Assembly (NCBI GenBank): GCA_048013815.1
Contig: CM106585.1
Coordinates: forward strand, 16,926,001-16,990,000
DNA length: 64,000 nucleotides
Origin: Setoptus koraiensis
Lineage: Eukaryota; Arthropoda
Reading direction: 5' to 3'
The translations under genes and the position numbers were made by a program. Numbering within the stretch: position 1 is the stretch's first letter; each line of letters starts with the position of its first letter. The notes beneath the pieces were generated by a model. That model saw only the letters and a list, made by a program, of their open reading frames with translations, did not search any database and was not told the DNA's origin. This document shows, piece after piece, positions 1 through 11,296 of the stretch.

Positions 1-1884
1 TTTGCACACCACAACGTAGTGGGCCTTGCCACTTCGTTCGCTTTGCAGAGCCAACAATGTCCAATCGGTGGGCGATTTGCAGGCCCTGACCTCGCGAAGA
101 GGCTCGCAAGTTTTTATTTGAGTGTAGATCTACAAATGGACCAACGAGGCAAAGTGAATGGTTAATTACACTGCTACCGAGATTCGAAGACAAACCACTG
201 ATTGCTAGCACAATGATTAGGTTGTAATTGGACAGTTGGGCCGCTGTCGAAGCCGGCAGCGATACTTACTCGCTTGTCAAACTTTCTCGTCAGCTCTATG
301 GTGTGTCCGTCCTGGGCGTCCGAACTGAACGAACATTTCCAATTGTAATTAGAGGAACATTCGCACAATTTTTGTGTGTAATTCATTCGCACAAATATAG
401 CATTGCACACTTGTTGAGTGGCGCATTCGGGCAATCCAGATCGAGATTTAGGACTCAGGCTGCTGCTGAACGAAGAATTCCTTTCTCTCTGGCGTTGTCA
501 ACATTTGTTTTTCAACAATTGCGGAGGCATGAAAATCATTGAATGATGGCATTGAAATCATTGAGAGCGCCGTCGAAGCGAGCGCCGCCGATGGAAAGGC
601 CAACAGGGGAAAAGTTAGTTAGTTGGCCGATTTATTACACATAATGAGCAAGTGAATCGAGTGTGATGCTCCAATTTTCGTCGGTCTGGTTTTCATTCGC
701 TATGTATCATTCACTATATATTACAACTATATATTTGAACTAATACATTGAACAAGTCACGACATTTTGCAACAAGTTTCGCAAAATACCGTCGTCGGCG
801 CGGTTACGTTCCATTGCGGATATGACACGAATTATATGATCTAGTTTACAGCGTACGGCATTTGTGTGACGATGGCCTAGTCCAGTTGACTGGACTGTGC
901 AACTGTCACACAAATCAACTAACAAGCTCATTAATTTGTATGCTGGCCAGTGCTGGCGCAAACCGGCCAGTCATATTATTATATAACATGCCTAATTGGC
1001 GTGTTATGTAACGGTTTGTTGCTGCTTTTGTGGCCGTCACAAGTAAGAGTATGTGGCCCTTTCACCAGACCATATGTGACATATCATCTGTCACACACGA
1101 GAATCATATGTCACATACGAGAATCATATATCGCATACGAGAATCATATGTCACATACGAGAATGCGGAGACTGCGGAGGTTGCATCATTTGATTTGTCG
1201 CAATAATTAGTAATTTGTGTTGATACTCACATTTACAAGAGCCGACACGTCGACGTATTGAGGCGGTCGCACGGGGCTGCTCTGATGATTGTTTCTGCTG
1301 TGATTGTTAATGGTGGCCGATGGCAAATCTTCTCTGTCGTCCCTTTCTCTCTGATGAATTGACATCTGAATTGATTGACCGCTTGGCGATGTGGTCGGCG
1401 AGCCATCCGTGCCAGCCGACTGCATCTTTTGCTGGGGTTGCTGCTGTTGTTGTTGCAATGATGAAATGGCCCCACTTAGAGATGGCTTGACAATTGAATT
1501 ATCTTGTTGCTGCTGCTTTTGTTGCTGTTGTTGAATGTTGTAAACTAGTGTTGTGGGCACCATTGACATCGGACTCAGTGTGGTCTGACTCAACAATGTA
1601 GACAACGACGACGACTGATAGTTAGTTAGCTTGTTGTTGTTGTTGTTTCCATTTGATGATGTCGTTGATATAGACAATGAATTTATTGTGCATATCATTA
1701 AATTGTGCACAATAGCAATCAATGTCAACTGTACAATAAATGTATTACTGTTGCTCATTATGCAACAATTTGTGTATTTTTTGTTATTAATTTGTTTTGT
1801 TTGTCTTCTCTTTACTGTAGTTGTTGTTGAAGTTGCTGATCTCGACGATGACGACAGCCGTTGCTCAATTCTGGACACTTCCAT
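1..1884 (-). CDS. Secreted Cys-rich protein (scoloptoxin-11-like/giant-lens-like family), partial at left edge
   Basis: Three exons are visible on the minus strand, and the 3' end runs off the window. Exon 1 (1231-1884) encodes about 218 residues of Ser/Gln/Asn-rich low-complexity sequence and ends at a GTGAGT donor (1225-1230). Exon 2 (270-488) follows a CCAG acceptor and ends at GTAAGT (264-269). Exon 3 (1-129) follows TTTGTAG. All junctions are phase 0. A hydrophobic signal-like stretch follows the internal Met at 1756-1758, so the start may be there rather than at 1882-1884. Exons 2-3 carry the Cys module: C-x-x-x-x-x-C, C-E-C, a DGHTI segment, then TCEPL and DWTLL. This aligns along its length with the intronless gene at 22280-23698. 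The family resembles arthropod secreted proteins that include centipede scoloptoxin(11) and are often labelled giant-lens-like. The family name is from memory; the paralogy is directly visible. Function unknown. Confidence 0.7.
1081..1164. repeat. 20-bp tandem repeat containing CATATG
   Basis: Four copies plus a partial of the unit gaatcatatgtcacatacga at an exact 20-bp period (starts 1101, 1121, 1141; diverged copy at 1081). It lies inside the first intron of the Cys-rich gene. Confidence 0.9.
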
Positions 1885-2127
1885 GTTTGTTTGTTACTTG
1901 TCTTGTGCTTGTTGTTGTGTCATTAACGAAATTAAATTGAATCAAAATTACTGAATATGACTTATTTAAGAGTATGCTGTTCGATGAAAATGTGAATATC
2001 TGTCATTGGCGGTCATCACAAACCACATATCTATCATGGGTCTATTGTAGTGCGCGTCATGATCGCAAACGCGACTAGGCGGTGTGATTGCCGTATAATT
2101 GTATAACTTTATAATTAAATAACTGTA

Positions 2128-2192
2128 TATTCGTGTATTCGTATATTCGTATATTCGTGTATTCGTATATTCGTATATTCGTATATTTGTGT
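2128..2192. repeat. 8-bp tandem repeat (TATTCGTA/G)
   Basis: Eight near-perfect copies of an 8-bp unit in AT-rich DNA. Confidence 0.9.
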
Positions 2193-2907
2193 AACTGTGT
2201 GTGCAGAGTTGATTGCCGGACTATAATAATTTAGCTGGCCGACAATTAAATTACCAACTAACTAACTGACAATGCCGCCAGTAACAACAATAATAAACAA
2301 TAACAACAATATCTGATTCGGAGTCAGTATCAATCAGCCGCCAATTAATGGAATGTCACTGTTGCTGGCGATGCGATGCTGGCGATGCGATTCTGTTGCG
2401 CAATGCGACGGTGACACTTCACTTTGGACACTCACTGGTCAAGTGTGCGTTGCGTTGTTTGCGTGCCTTGCGTAATTTTGCCAAACGTCAATTTATTCAC
2501 CTGTTGATTTGATTTGATCTGGCGATTCAATGGCCGATCAACGACAAATGATTACTGACCGAACTTAGACTGAGCGCAGCTCATACGCAAATAACCACAG
2601 TGAGTCCATCTGACTTTGAGCAACAGCAACAACATCGACATCGGCGTCGAAATCAACAGCGCCGGCGACACTGACAACAGCAACGGCAGCAGCAGCAACA
2701 ACGGCAACAACAACAACACAAACAACAGGTTGTTGGGCTGCCTCAGTCAGTGTTGTGTCCACTCGGCTTGCGCACACCAGGTAACTGGCCTGTACAATGG
2801 CGCATGGGCATGGATAATCGGTTCATTATGATTCAAGTTGCAGACTGCGACGGCGAGCAGCCAAACTGAAATATCCAGTCAAATGGTGGGCTCACCTGGC
2901 CGAACAC

Positions 2908-2941
2908 ATAGCCGCATAATAGCCGCATAATAGCCGCATAT
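2908..2941. repeat. 11-bp tandem repeat (tagccgcataa)
   Basis: Three copies at an exact 11-bp period. Confidence 0.85.
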
Positions 2942-3753
2942 GATCAACTTATGGACATATGATTAAGTAACTATGGTTGCTTCAATGTCAGCGCTGATGA
3001 TATCAAAAAGTGGTTTGCGATGGCACTCATGGCCATTGAATTCAATTGAATCCAATGGCACCGTCTCGTCTCGTCCCGTCCAATGTCATTGGCGGTGTCG
3101 CTCGGCGTGTCGCTCGGTTTGTTGCGCAGCTTGAGTCGGCTTCGCAACCTGGCCGCCCGCTCCGACGGCCGACTCTGCGACCAGTGAGACGAGCCTGGCG
3201 ATTCCTACGGCAAATCGGCCAGACTCGTCCCACTGGCTCTCTCAAAACTCTCTCAAATAAACATAAAATACAGAATGTAAAATGAATAGTTAGGCCCAGT
3301 GAATATTGCCAGCCAACTATGGCCGCACATTGCACAGTATTGTATATTATGTAAGATTATGCAAGATTATTGTGTAATGTAAGATTATGTAATGTATTAT
3401 GTAATAGGCCGTTGGCTGTTAGCAATACCTATACACAAATGCAAATTATTGCAATGTATTTTGGCTATCACTATTATTAGCATTGATTGTGTGTGTGTGT
3501 CTGGCTATTGCTGGCTATTGTGCTCGCTTGGCATTGTTTGGCGCTCACAGCGCTCAATGGCTCAAGCCAACCAATGCCAACAGCCAGCCAAATAAACGCG
3601 CCGATATATTATGTAATCAATGGTGCACAATGTAATACATTGAATGTATCCGCTTGACTCAAGCGGCTCGAGTGATGCAAGGCTTGCGCTTGGATGACAC
3701 TGGCGCTATTTGCATACACGCTTGCCGGCTGACAATCGAAAGATTCGAGCCTT

Positions 3754-3841
3754 TCGAGAGCCCCTCTTTCCAATTCGAGCGACTCTTTCTCATTCGAGCG
3801 ACTCTTTCCCATTCGAGCGACTCTTTCCCGTTCGAGCGACG
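3754..3841. repeat. 19-bp tandem repeat
   Basis: About four copies of attcgagcgactctttccc at a 19-bp period (3773, 3792, 3811, 3830), the first one diverged. Confidence 0.85.
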
Positions 3842-3938
3842 CCCGCAATTGGAGGCGCAATGAATTGACACACGAACTTGATCAGTCGCATATTGGCGGT
3901 TAGTCTGCAGCCTAGACTCTGGCCGAGAATCTTCTTTT

Positions 3939-4034
3939 GGCTTCGTCGGCTTCTCTGGCTTCTCTGGCTTCTTCGGCTTCTTCCACTTCGTCGGCTTCGT
4001 CGGCTTCGTCGGCTTCGTCGGCTCCGCCGGCTTC
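3939..4034. repeat. 9-bp tandem repeat (ggcttcgtc/ggcttctct)
   Basis: About eleven 9-bp units. Because the period is a multiple of three, the array is open in several frames on both strands and yields spurious Arg/Leu, Lys/Pro or Asp/Glu/Ala-rich reading frames. Confidence 0.9.
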
Positions 4035-4678
4035 TTTCGGGTTGCTCGGCCCGAGTGCGAAGCCAAATTGAATTGCCATCGAATGCTCGCTGGCGTGCCG
4101 GTGCAACAGGCACGCCAATAAACACAAATAGAGGGAATAAATTATGGCCCATTGTTGCGCCGACAGTCGTATTATTATTATATTTTGAGCGACTTATTAT
4201 GACTTATCACTGCCACTTGCCAACAGTGCCGTCCAACAGTTTCCATGGCGGCCGTCCCGTCAGCTTGCCGGCCGCTGGCTGGTAAAATCGCTGGCAAAAT
4301 CGCTGGCAAAATTTCGCCGAAATAGTCATCTTTATTTATTCGCGTTTGAGTGGAAAATCACACAATTCACAATCAGGGAATAAATGATCATCATCATTCA
4401 ATCATTTTTGCAATGGGCACACTCACGCCGACAAGACTCGATTATGCGCCGACCACTTGATGCATCTTGGTCGTACCTGTTATTATTATTACGTTGATTG
4501 TTGTTGTTAGCGGTGCGTCTCTTGACCGGTGGTCAACAAGCCCGCTACCGTTTGACGGTCAGCGGCGGCGTTCCAGTTTCATATTTATATATAGTATTTG
4601 CATCAAATTTCGTAAAAAATATCACATCAAATTTTATAAAAAACATCATCATGCAATATCAAATCTGCGCCGAGTGGC

Positions 4679-4730
4679 CCGCTTTCAGTGACTGAATTTC
4701 GGTCGCTGAAAGCGGCGAAATTCAGTCGCT
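4679..4730. other. Overlapping alternative hairpins
   Basis: ccgctttcag (4679-4688) pairs with ctgaaagcgg (4706-4715). In competition, the 15 nt at 4687-4701 pair with 4716-4730 with one mismatch. The arms interleave, so only one stem can form at a time. Confidence 0.75.
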
Positions 4731-5082
4731 GATCAGTGGCTGCGGCGGCGCAATGTAATTTGGCAAAAGTTGGTCGCATTATAGTTGGCGATATACATAT
4801 ATACGTAGCCAAATATGGTCACACATGTGACTCGCATGATGTGAGTGTATTGTTTTTTATGATGATGATGATGATGGGAAAACGGCCCACAAACGACAAG
4901 TGTTAATGACAGAGAAAATGATGTAATCATCGTGACAATGACACGACAGCCAATGACAGCTCTGGCCGCTAGTCGCCGGCGAAAGGGCCGCCGAAATGGC
5001 TCAACGTTGTCAGTTGGTCAGTTGCCGTTCGAGATGAGAATTGTTGCTCGGCGCTGACCTTGACAAAGCTAGCTTGACAAAC

Positions 5083-5191
5083 GTCAATTACGTCATACGT
5101 AGTCTACGTAGCGTCAATTACGTCATACGTAGTCTACGTAGCGTCAATTACGTCATACGTAGTCTACGTTGCATAGACTACGTATGACGTA
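5083..5191. repeat. 30-bp tandem repeat with TACGTCA cores, ending in an 18-bp inverted copy
   Basis: Three units start at 5083, 5113 and 5143. Each holds tacgtcatacgtagtcta. An exact inverted copy of these 18 nt lies at 5174-5191, separated from the last direct copy (5149-5166) by a 7-nt loop. TACGTCA/TGACGTA resembles a CREB/ATF half site; that reading is inference. Confidence 0.9.
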
Positions 5192-5270
5192 GAGTGGTGG
5201 TCAGCGTGCGTTGTTCAGTTAGCTGGACAGTGTGTGTGTAGGTGGTGCCGACTGATTGACTTGTCATTCT

Positions 5271-5323
5271 CACAATCGCACAATCGCACTATCGCACAAT
5301 CGCACTATCGCACAATCGCACAG
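5271..5323. repeat. 8-bp tandem repeat (cacaatcg/cactatcg)
   Basis: Six units plus a partial, alternating two variants. Confidence 0.85.
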
Positions 5324-6248
5324 GTAGCCGCCGGTTGTAACATGTTACATAAACATGTTACGCTGCTGCGGCATTGGCATTGGCATATTTCATGGGCACA
5401 CGATGATGAAATGTGTGTTGGCCGGAGCATGATGCAATAGGCGGCCGGAGCGTGATGCAACAGGCGGCCGGAGGATGCGGCCGATCAATCAAGCAAATTA
5501 TAACTGTTGTGTTATGCCACGCCATTGCTATGCTATTGTCAATTCAATAACACTGATTCAATGCACTGACTTGATTTTATATAATGACATAATAATAATA
5601 ATAATGATATTTGCGCAAAATGAACAGCAAAAAGTATGAAAATATCAGCACGCATGATTCGGCGCGGCGCACTGACCACTGAACGGTCACTGTTCAACTG
5701 AATAACACATATTAATAATAATGTGATATTATGTAACAATAGCAGTGCATTGTTTCTGGCAACATCGGCTGCCATGTTGCGTAACTAGGGCTTGTTAGGC
5801 GGATGGAAAAATGTTTTTTTGCGTTTTTTGCTAGCTGCTGTGGTTGTTGTTGCTGCTGTTGATACACAGAACAAGTGGCCGATACAAGTGGCACTTGTTT
5901 GGTGTATCAACAACAACAGCAGCAACAACAACAACAACGACAACAACGCCGACAACAGTGACAGGATGACACGCATAAAACAGCTCCGCAAGTAGCCGCT
6001 CGGCGGCCAAATAAGATTGCTCCAAATAACAAGTCGCCTTGTCGTTGTAATTGTGTCGTAAGTCACCTGTTGATTCAGCCTGTTGCATAACGTCGCACCG
6101 ACAATTGTGAGGTGTTTACTTGGCCCGGTATGGGTTGCATGGCGCATGACAATTGAATTGCGCTCGCAATTAAATTGTGTCGTGTCGTGACATACGCTCA
6201 ATCACGCACAAATTGAGGGCTCGCCGGCCCGACGATGCCAGTGCGATG

Positions 6249-6293
6249 CCCGTATGACGCCGGTCTGACGCCGGTATGACGCCGGTATGATGC
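6249..6293. repeat. 11-bp tandem repeat (cgccggtatga)
   Basis: Four imperfect copies. Confidence 0.75.
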
Positions 6294-6705
6294 CCGTCAG
6301 CCGATGCGGTCCGCATCGTCGACATTGCCGGCAACAGCAACAGCAACAGTGTGCGACAACAACGACAACAACAATTGTAACGGTGCTCCCGTTCGTGTGC
6401 CGTCGTCAACCCGGTCGACTCAACCGGAGCGCCGTCTAGTTGCCGGCTGTTTGCATTCACCTGATTATCAAAACTGATACATTTATCAATGGACGCATAG
6501 ATGCCCATTATTTATTATTGTGTGCGCCGGCCAGATAACGGCTTGTAAATAAGCCAGCCAGCCAGCCAAATCACGGTTCGTAGACAGCAGTTTGTGGATA
6601 ACGGTTTGCGAGTAACGCGCTCGTATATTTACGAATCGTATAATACGATATAAACACGATAAAAATAGCAATGTACAATGAGATATCGCGACATTGTTGC
6701 ATGCT

Positions 6706-6785
6706 GTCGGCATTGTCGGTGTTGTCGGCATTGTCGGTGTTGTCGGCATTGTCGGCATTGTCGGCATTGTCGGTGTTGTCGGTAT
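6706..6785. repeat. 9-bp tandem repeat (gtcggcatt/gtcggtgtt)
   Basis: About nine copies of two interspersed 9-bp variants. Confidence 0.9.
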
Positions 6786-7305
6786 GCGTCGGCATATCCG
6801 ACCGTGCAACTGATTGTGCAACCGATTGCGCAACGGTGAAAGCGCACGACTTGCGCAACGACTCTTATCATAAGAGTCTTATGCGACTCGTATTATCCGA
6901 GTCGCATTAGATATCGGGCTTACGTCATCGGTAACTTACCGACGGTAAGACATGGCTCGATTTGGGCAGATTTGTGCGCAGTGTTGCATGCTGTGTCGTG
7001 TTGGGCAACTAATGCCATTAGTCTGATGGGCACAATTCGAATGCACTAATCTGATCAATTGTTAGCTATTTATTGCGTGTGTGTGTGTGTGTTACACGGT
7101 GATATTACAGGTGATGTATGATACATGACTAGACGTGATTTACCTGGCCAGCGCTGCTGGGGCCCGGGCTGTTGAGGCGTTCGCTTTCAAGTGGCGTTCG
7201 CTTTCGAGTGCCTTGAGCTTGCCCGAGACTGTGACGGGCCCGAGACTATGACGGCCTGCCGAAGCAGTAGTAGAAGTGGTTGTGGTGGTGCTGGTTGCCA
7301 ATAAG

Positions 7306-7350
7306 CGTGGTGCATGTAATAGTGGTGCATGTAATAGTGGTGCATGTAGT
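7306..7350. repeat. 15-bp tandem repeat (gtggtgcatgtaata)
   Basis: Three copies at an exact 15-bp period. Confidence 0.85.
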
Positions 7351-7467
7351 GATGATACAGTTATGGTGACAGTGATTGCGCCAACAGCAGTGATATTATT
7401 GCACAATATTATCAATGATATTACGTAATATTATCAGTGATATTATTGCAATGGTCGCCGTTGTGGC

Positions 7468-7510
7468 AGCGGCGCGAAATTTCGCGGGTTTCGCGCGGAA
7501 ATTTCGCCGC
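7468..7510. other. GC-rich hairpin at the Na/K-ATPase stop codon
   Basis: Two near-identical GAAATTTC cores flanked by GCGGCG and CGCCGC form a strong imperfect inverted repeat that abuts the stop codon (7510-7512). On the mRNA it would fold at the very start of the 3' UTR. Confidence 0.6.
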
Positions 7511-10500
7511 TAAAAGTACGTCTCCTCCTCTACCCAGCCGCCCGGGTACTTGCGTATGAAATACCTGCGCCCCTCGTCGTATATCATTATGAACACCGCA
7601 AAGGGCAGCGGCGGTATCCACCAGCACGCCTTTATGGGGTACATGTTTAGGGCGACATCCATGCCCGGACAATAGCTGAGGAAGGCGGCCAGCGCCGTCT
7701 CAAATAATAGCGCAAAATTCATGACATGATTAGACATGCCCTGATGAATGATAGAATTGGTGCGGGTCTTGCAAGCCACCAGCTCGCTCCATTGCACCAC
7801 CACTATCGATATAAAAAAGGCAGTTTGACAGGTGAATTCAAGCTTTTTTCTCTCCTTGTATGTCCACTCTTGACCGTAACTGTCCGTGTAGTCGTTGATG
7901 GCCTTAGATTCCCACGATTGCCTAATGCCCAATAAATCGCCCAACCAAAATCCGTTCTCTACCATAATGACACTGTAAGTGAAAAAGCCCGCCGATGCCT
8001 GAATAACCCCAATTTGTCCGTATGACAGCGACAATAAACGCTGATTGACCAGTTTGTCGTCTTTGCTGTCGCGCGGTTTCCGTTTCATAATGTCATTTTC
8101 GGGCCGTTCATACGCCAACGATATGGCGGGCACCATGTCCGTGCCCAGATCAATCCACAATATTGTCACAGTGCCCAACGCCAACGGAATACCCATCACT
8201 ATGAAGGCCAAGAAGGGCGTTATTTCGGGTATGTTGCTGGTGAGTGTGTACGCAATGGATTTCTTTAAATTGTCAAATATCAACCGGCCCTCCTCAACCC
8301 CTATGACAATGGAGGCAAAATTGTCGTCCAACAATATCAAATCCGCAGCTTGCTTGCTGACGTCGCTACCCGCAATACCCATCGCAATGCCTATGTCGGC
8401 CTTTTTGAGCGCGGGCGAATCGTTGACGCCGTCGCCCGTTACCGCAACCACGGCACCGGCCCGCTGACAGCCTTCGACAATGATGAGTTTCTGTTGGGGC
8501 GACGTGCGCGCAAACACAATCTCCGGATGTGTGGCCAATATAGAGTCCAGCTGCTGGGGGCTCATGTCGCGCAACTCCTGGCCGTGCACCACTGCCGCAC
8601 GCGCCTCGCGCGGATCAATATCCTCAACGGGCCGGTTGAGCCGTTGCGCAATGTCCTCTACGGTCTCGTTGCCCTCGCTTATGATGCCCACCGATTTTGC
8701 TATGGCTTGCGCCGTTATGGGATGGTCGCCCGTCACCATGATGACCTTTATGCCTGCCGAGCGGCACTTGGCCACCGCGTCGGGTACCGCCGCCCGGGGC
8801 GGGTCAATCATGGACACCAGACCCACAAAGCGCAAATTGTCCAACGGGAAATTGTTCTCTTGTTCATCACTGTTGAATCGATAGCCGTACGGGTACGCGT
8901 CGGGCGACAATTCCAAATCACAAAATCCTATCACGCGCTCGCCCAGGCCGCCCAGCTCCAGGTAGGCGCTGTTGAATAGCGCCTTGCGCTGCTCGTCGAT
9001 GGGCACCGACTTGCCGTTGAGCAGCATGGTCGAGCAGCGCTCCAGAATGCGCTCGGGCGCGCCCTTCATGCACAACAGGTAGCACCACTGCTTCTCCTCC
9101 TCGCGGTACTGCGCCTGGTACTGGCCGAGGTAGCCGGCCGGCCGCTCGAGCGGCCGCTCGATCGGCTGTTCGAGCTGTCCGAGCTGTCCGAGCGGCTGTT
9201 CGAGCGGCGCTTCCGGTGCCGGCGGGTCGTTGTCGAGCTTGAAACAGTTTCCCGGGCACTGGAACAGGTTTCCCGAGCGGTAGTGCGCGTTGTGCGGGCC
9301 CGCGCCCCCGCACAGACGCGGCGACCCGGTCAGGCGCGGCGACCCGGCCAGGCTGCCCGTGTGCAGTTTGTGTGTGTCTTGGGTGCTATCACTTGCTGTC
9401 GTCGCCTTGAAGCGCTTTGTGTAGGGCGAGTTCTCGTGGATGGTGACATGATATTTGCTTGTTGAATTAAACGGAATTTCGCACACCTTGTGATATTTGT
9501 GCCTATAATTGACCACGCTGCCACCTATTGTCAATTCCATGCACTTGAGTATGGCCGATTCGGAGGCGTCGCCAATTGTGTCGCGCTTCAGCACGGGCAA
9601 GTGATCTTGGCCGGGCTTGAACTCGGCCCGCGAACACAGGCAACAAATGCGCGCCAGAGCTTGCCAAGAGTCGCTTCCGGTTTGCTGATCGCTGTCTGCC
9701 TGCAACTGGTTGTTGGCCGCCGCCGCCGCCGCAGTCAGCTGTTTCCGTTCCCGGCGCGCCGGGCCGGAATCGGGGCCGCCGGCGTCCGAGTCGAGCTGGT
9801 GTGGGTGCTGCTGCGATTGAGACTGGTCCTCGGTGGTGTCCGCCTCCACTATTTGATCGTCGTACCACATGTGCGCAACGGTCATGCGGTTCTGGGTGAG
9901 CGTGCCCGTCTTGTCCGAGCAAATGGTCGACGTGGAGCCCAGCGTCTCAACCGCCTCGAGATTTTTCACAAGGCAATTCTTGGCGGCCATCCGCTTGGCG
10001 GTCAGGGTCAGGCAAACGGTCACCGTGGCTATGAGGCCCTCGGGCACATTGGCCACGATGATGCCGATGAGAAAGATGACCGCGTCCAGCCAAAAGTACC
10101 CCATCAGCAGCGACAGTATGAAGAAGGTGACGCCCAGGAAGCAGGCCACGCCCGTGATGATGTGGATGAAGTGGCTGATCTCCTTGGCGATGGGCGCCTC
10201 GCCTGTGCGCGGTAGCATTCGGGCATTTCGTATATTTCCGGTAGTTCGGGTAGTTGGGGTATTTCGTAGAAGAGCGGATATTTCGGTTACAGCGGGCATT
10301 TCGGATCGATTTCGGGCAGTTCGGGTAGTTGGGGTATTTCGGAGAAGAGCGGATATTTTGGTTAGTTGGGGTGTTTCGGATATTTCGGTTAGTCGAGAGA
10401 ATGTCGAGAGCGGCCGGGAGCCGGACAGAGTGCGGCCGATTGGGGTACTCACGCATGTCGAGCCCGGCCGCCAGGCCCGCGATGCGGCCCATGACGGTGC

Positions 10501-11296
10501 GGTCGCCCGTGTTGAACACGACGCCCAGAGCGGTGCCCTCGATGCAGTTGGTGGAGAAGAAGGCCAAATTGTGCGCCTCAATAGGGTTGTCGTTGCAGTA
10601 TTCGGTGTTGCGCGCTTGCGGTTCGCTTTCGCCCGTCAACGACGAATTGTCCACCTTGAACTGGTGCGCAAACACTACCCGTATGTCCGCCGGGACCCGA
10701 TCGCCGGCGCTCACCTCAACTAGATCGCCCACAACGACCTCGTCGGCGGTTATTGTGTCCTTTATGCCGTCCCGTATGACGCGCGCATATTGGGGCACCA
10801 TTTTCTTAAACGAATCCATTATCTTAGAGGATTTTCTTTCCTGAAAATAGGCAAAACAGCCCGTTACAAACACCACAATGGCCAACACGAGGCCCAAATA
10901 CAAATTGTCTGGCAGTACATTCTCAAAAGTGGACACCTGAATACCATAGGCCAAAAAGCACAATATGGCCCCTATCCACAACAGTAGCGAGAATCCGCCA
11001 AACAGTTGGGCGCAAAACTTTGTCCATTCGCTCGTTGTAGGGGGCGGCGTGAGCGTGTTGGGGCCGAATAATTCCAATTGTTTAGGCACTTGTTCTTGCT
11101 TTAATCCGGTGTCGATGTTTGTCGAGTAGCGCGCGCACAGCTCCTCTAGGCTGATCTTGTGGTCGTCGATGTTGACCTCTTGCTTCAGCTCGTTTATGTT
11201 CAGCTCGGCCTCCTTCTTCAGCTGCTTCTTGGTCAGCTTGGCGGGCGCCTTGGCGCCCCCGCCGATCAGCTGCTTCTTGGCCGCCTCGTCCTGCAT
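7510..11296 (-). CDS. Atpalpha: Na+/K+-ATPase alpha subunit (P-type ATPase)
   Basis: Two exons: 10453-11296 (844 nt, ATG at 11294-11296) and 7510-10202, giving about 1178 residues against roughly 1000-1040 for the family. The donor is GTGAGT (10447-10452) in phase 1 and the acceptor is GCACAG. It is the catalytic subunit of the plasma-membrane pump. The actuator TGES, the DKTGTLTQ phosphorylation site (about 9910), [27 protein letters not shown] and the [10 protein letters not shown] transmembrane helix are all present. The first extracellular loop keeps Gln and Asn at the positions equivalent to 111 and 122 (AYGIQ...PDNLYLG), as in cardiac-glycoside-sensitive pumps. Oddities: about 50 and 110 extra residues in the nucleotide-binding domain; Arg at the splice junction (DMREAP) where TGETP is usual; TILW for the usual TILC; and a C-terminus ending TYF rather than TYY. 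It may be a divergent paralogue rather than the main alpha subunit. Confidence 0.95.
10203..10452 (-). other. Intron of Na/K-ATPase carrying a 75-bp direct repeat
   Basis: This 250-nt intron holds two copies of a roughly 50-nt block (10243 and 10318 onward, offset 75 bp) rich in tttcgg/gtagtt. No stop occurs in the upstream exon's frame or in the downstream exon's frame. The length is not a multiple of three, so retention would shift the frame. Confidence 0.75.

Larger units (their letters stand above)
1885..7509. other. Intergenic region with short-period tandem repeats, no supported gene
   Basis: This 5.6-kb stretch separates the Cys-rich gene (which starts at 1884) from the end of the Na/K-ATPase (7510), both on the minus strand. 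I see only low-complexity open frames here (His, Asn, Val, Thr or Arg/Ser runs) that follow repeats, with no domain. Its notable contents are the repeats and hairpins listed separately. Confidence 0.6.

Noticed and set aside
3659-4285. Long open frames on both strands rich in Lys/Pro, Arg/Ser, Leu or Asp/Glu/Ala
   Set aside because: They arise from the 9-bp repeat at 3939-4034, which is open in several frames; no domain or splice context.
6486-6910. Thr/Pro, Asp-Asn and Leu/Ser repeat frames
   Set aside because: Translations of the 9-bp gtcggcatt array in different frames.
9503-9922. Antisense and shifted frames across the Na/K-ATPase exons
   Set aside because: Shadows of the real coding frame, which has unambiguous P-type ATPase motifs.
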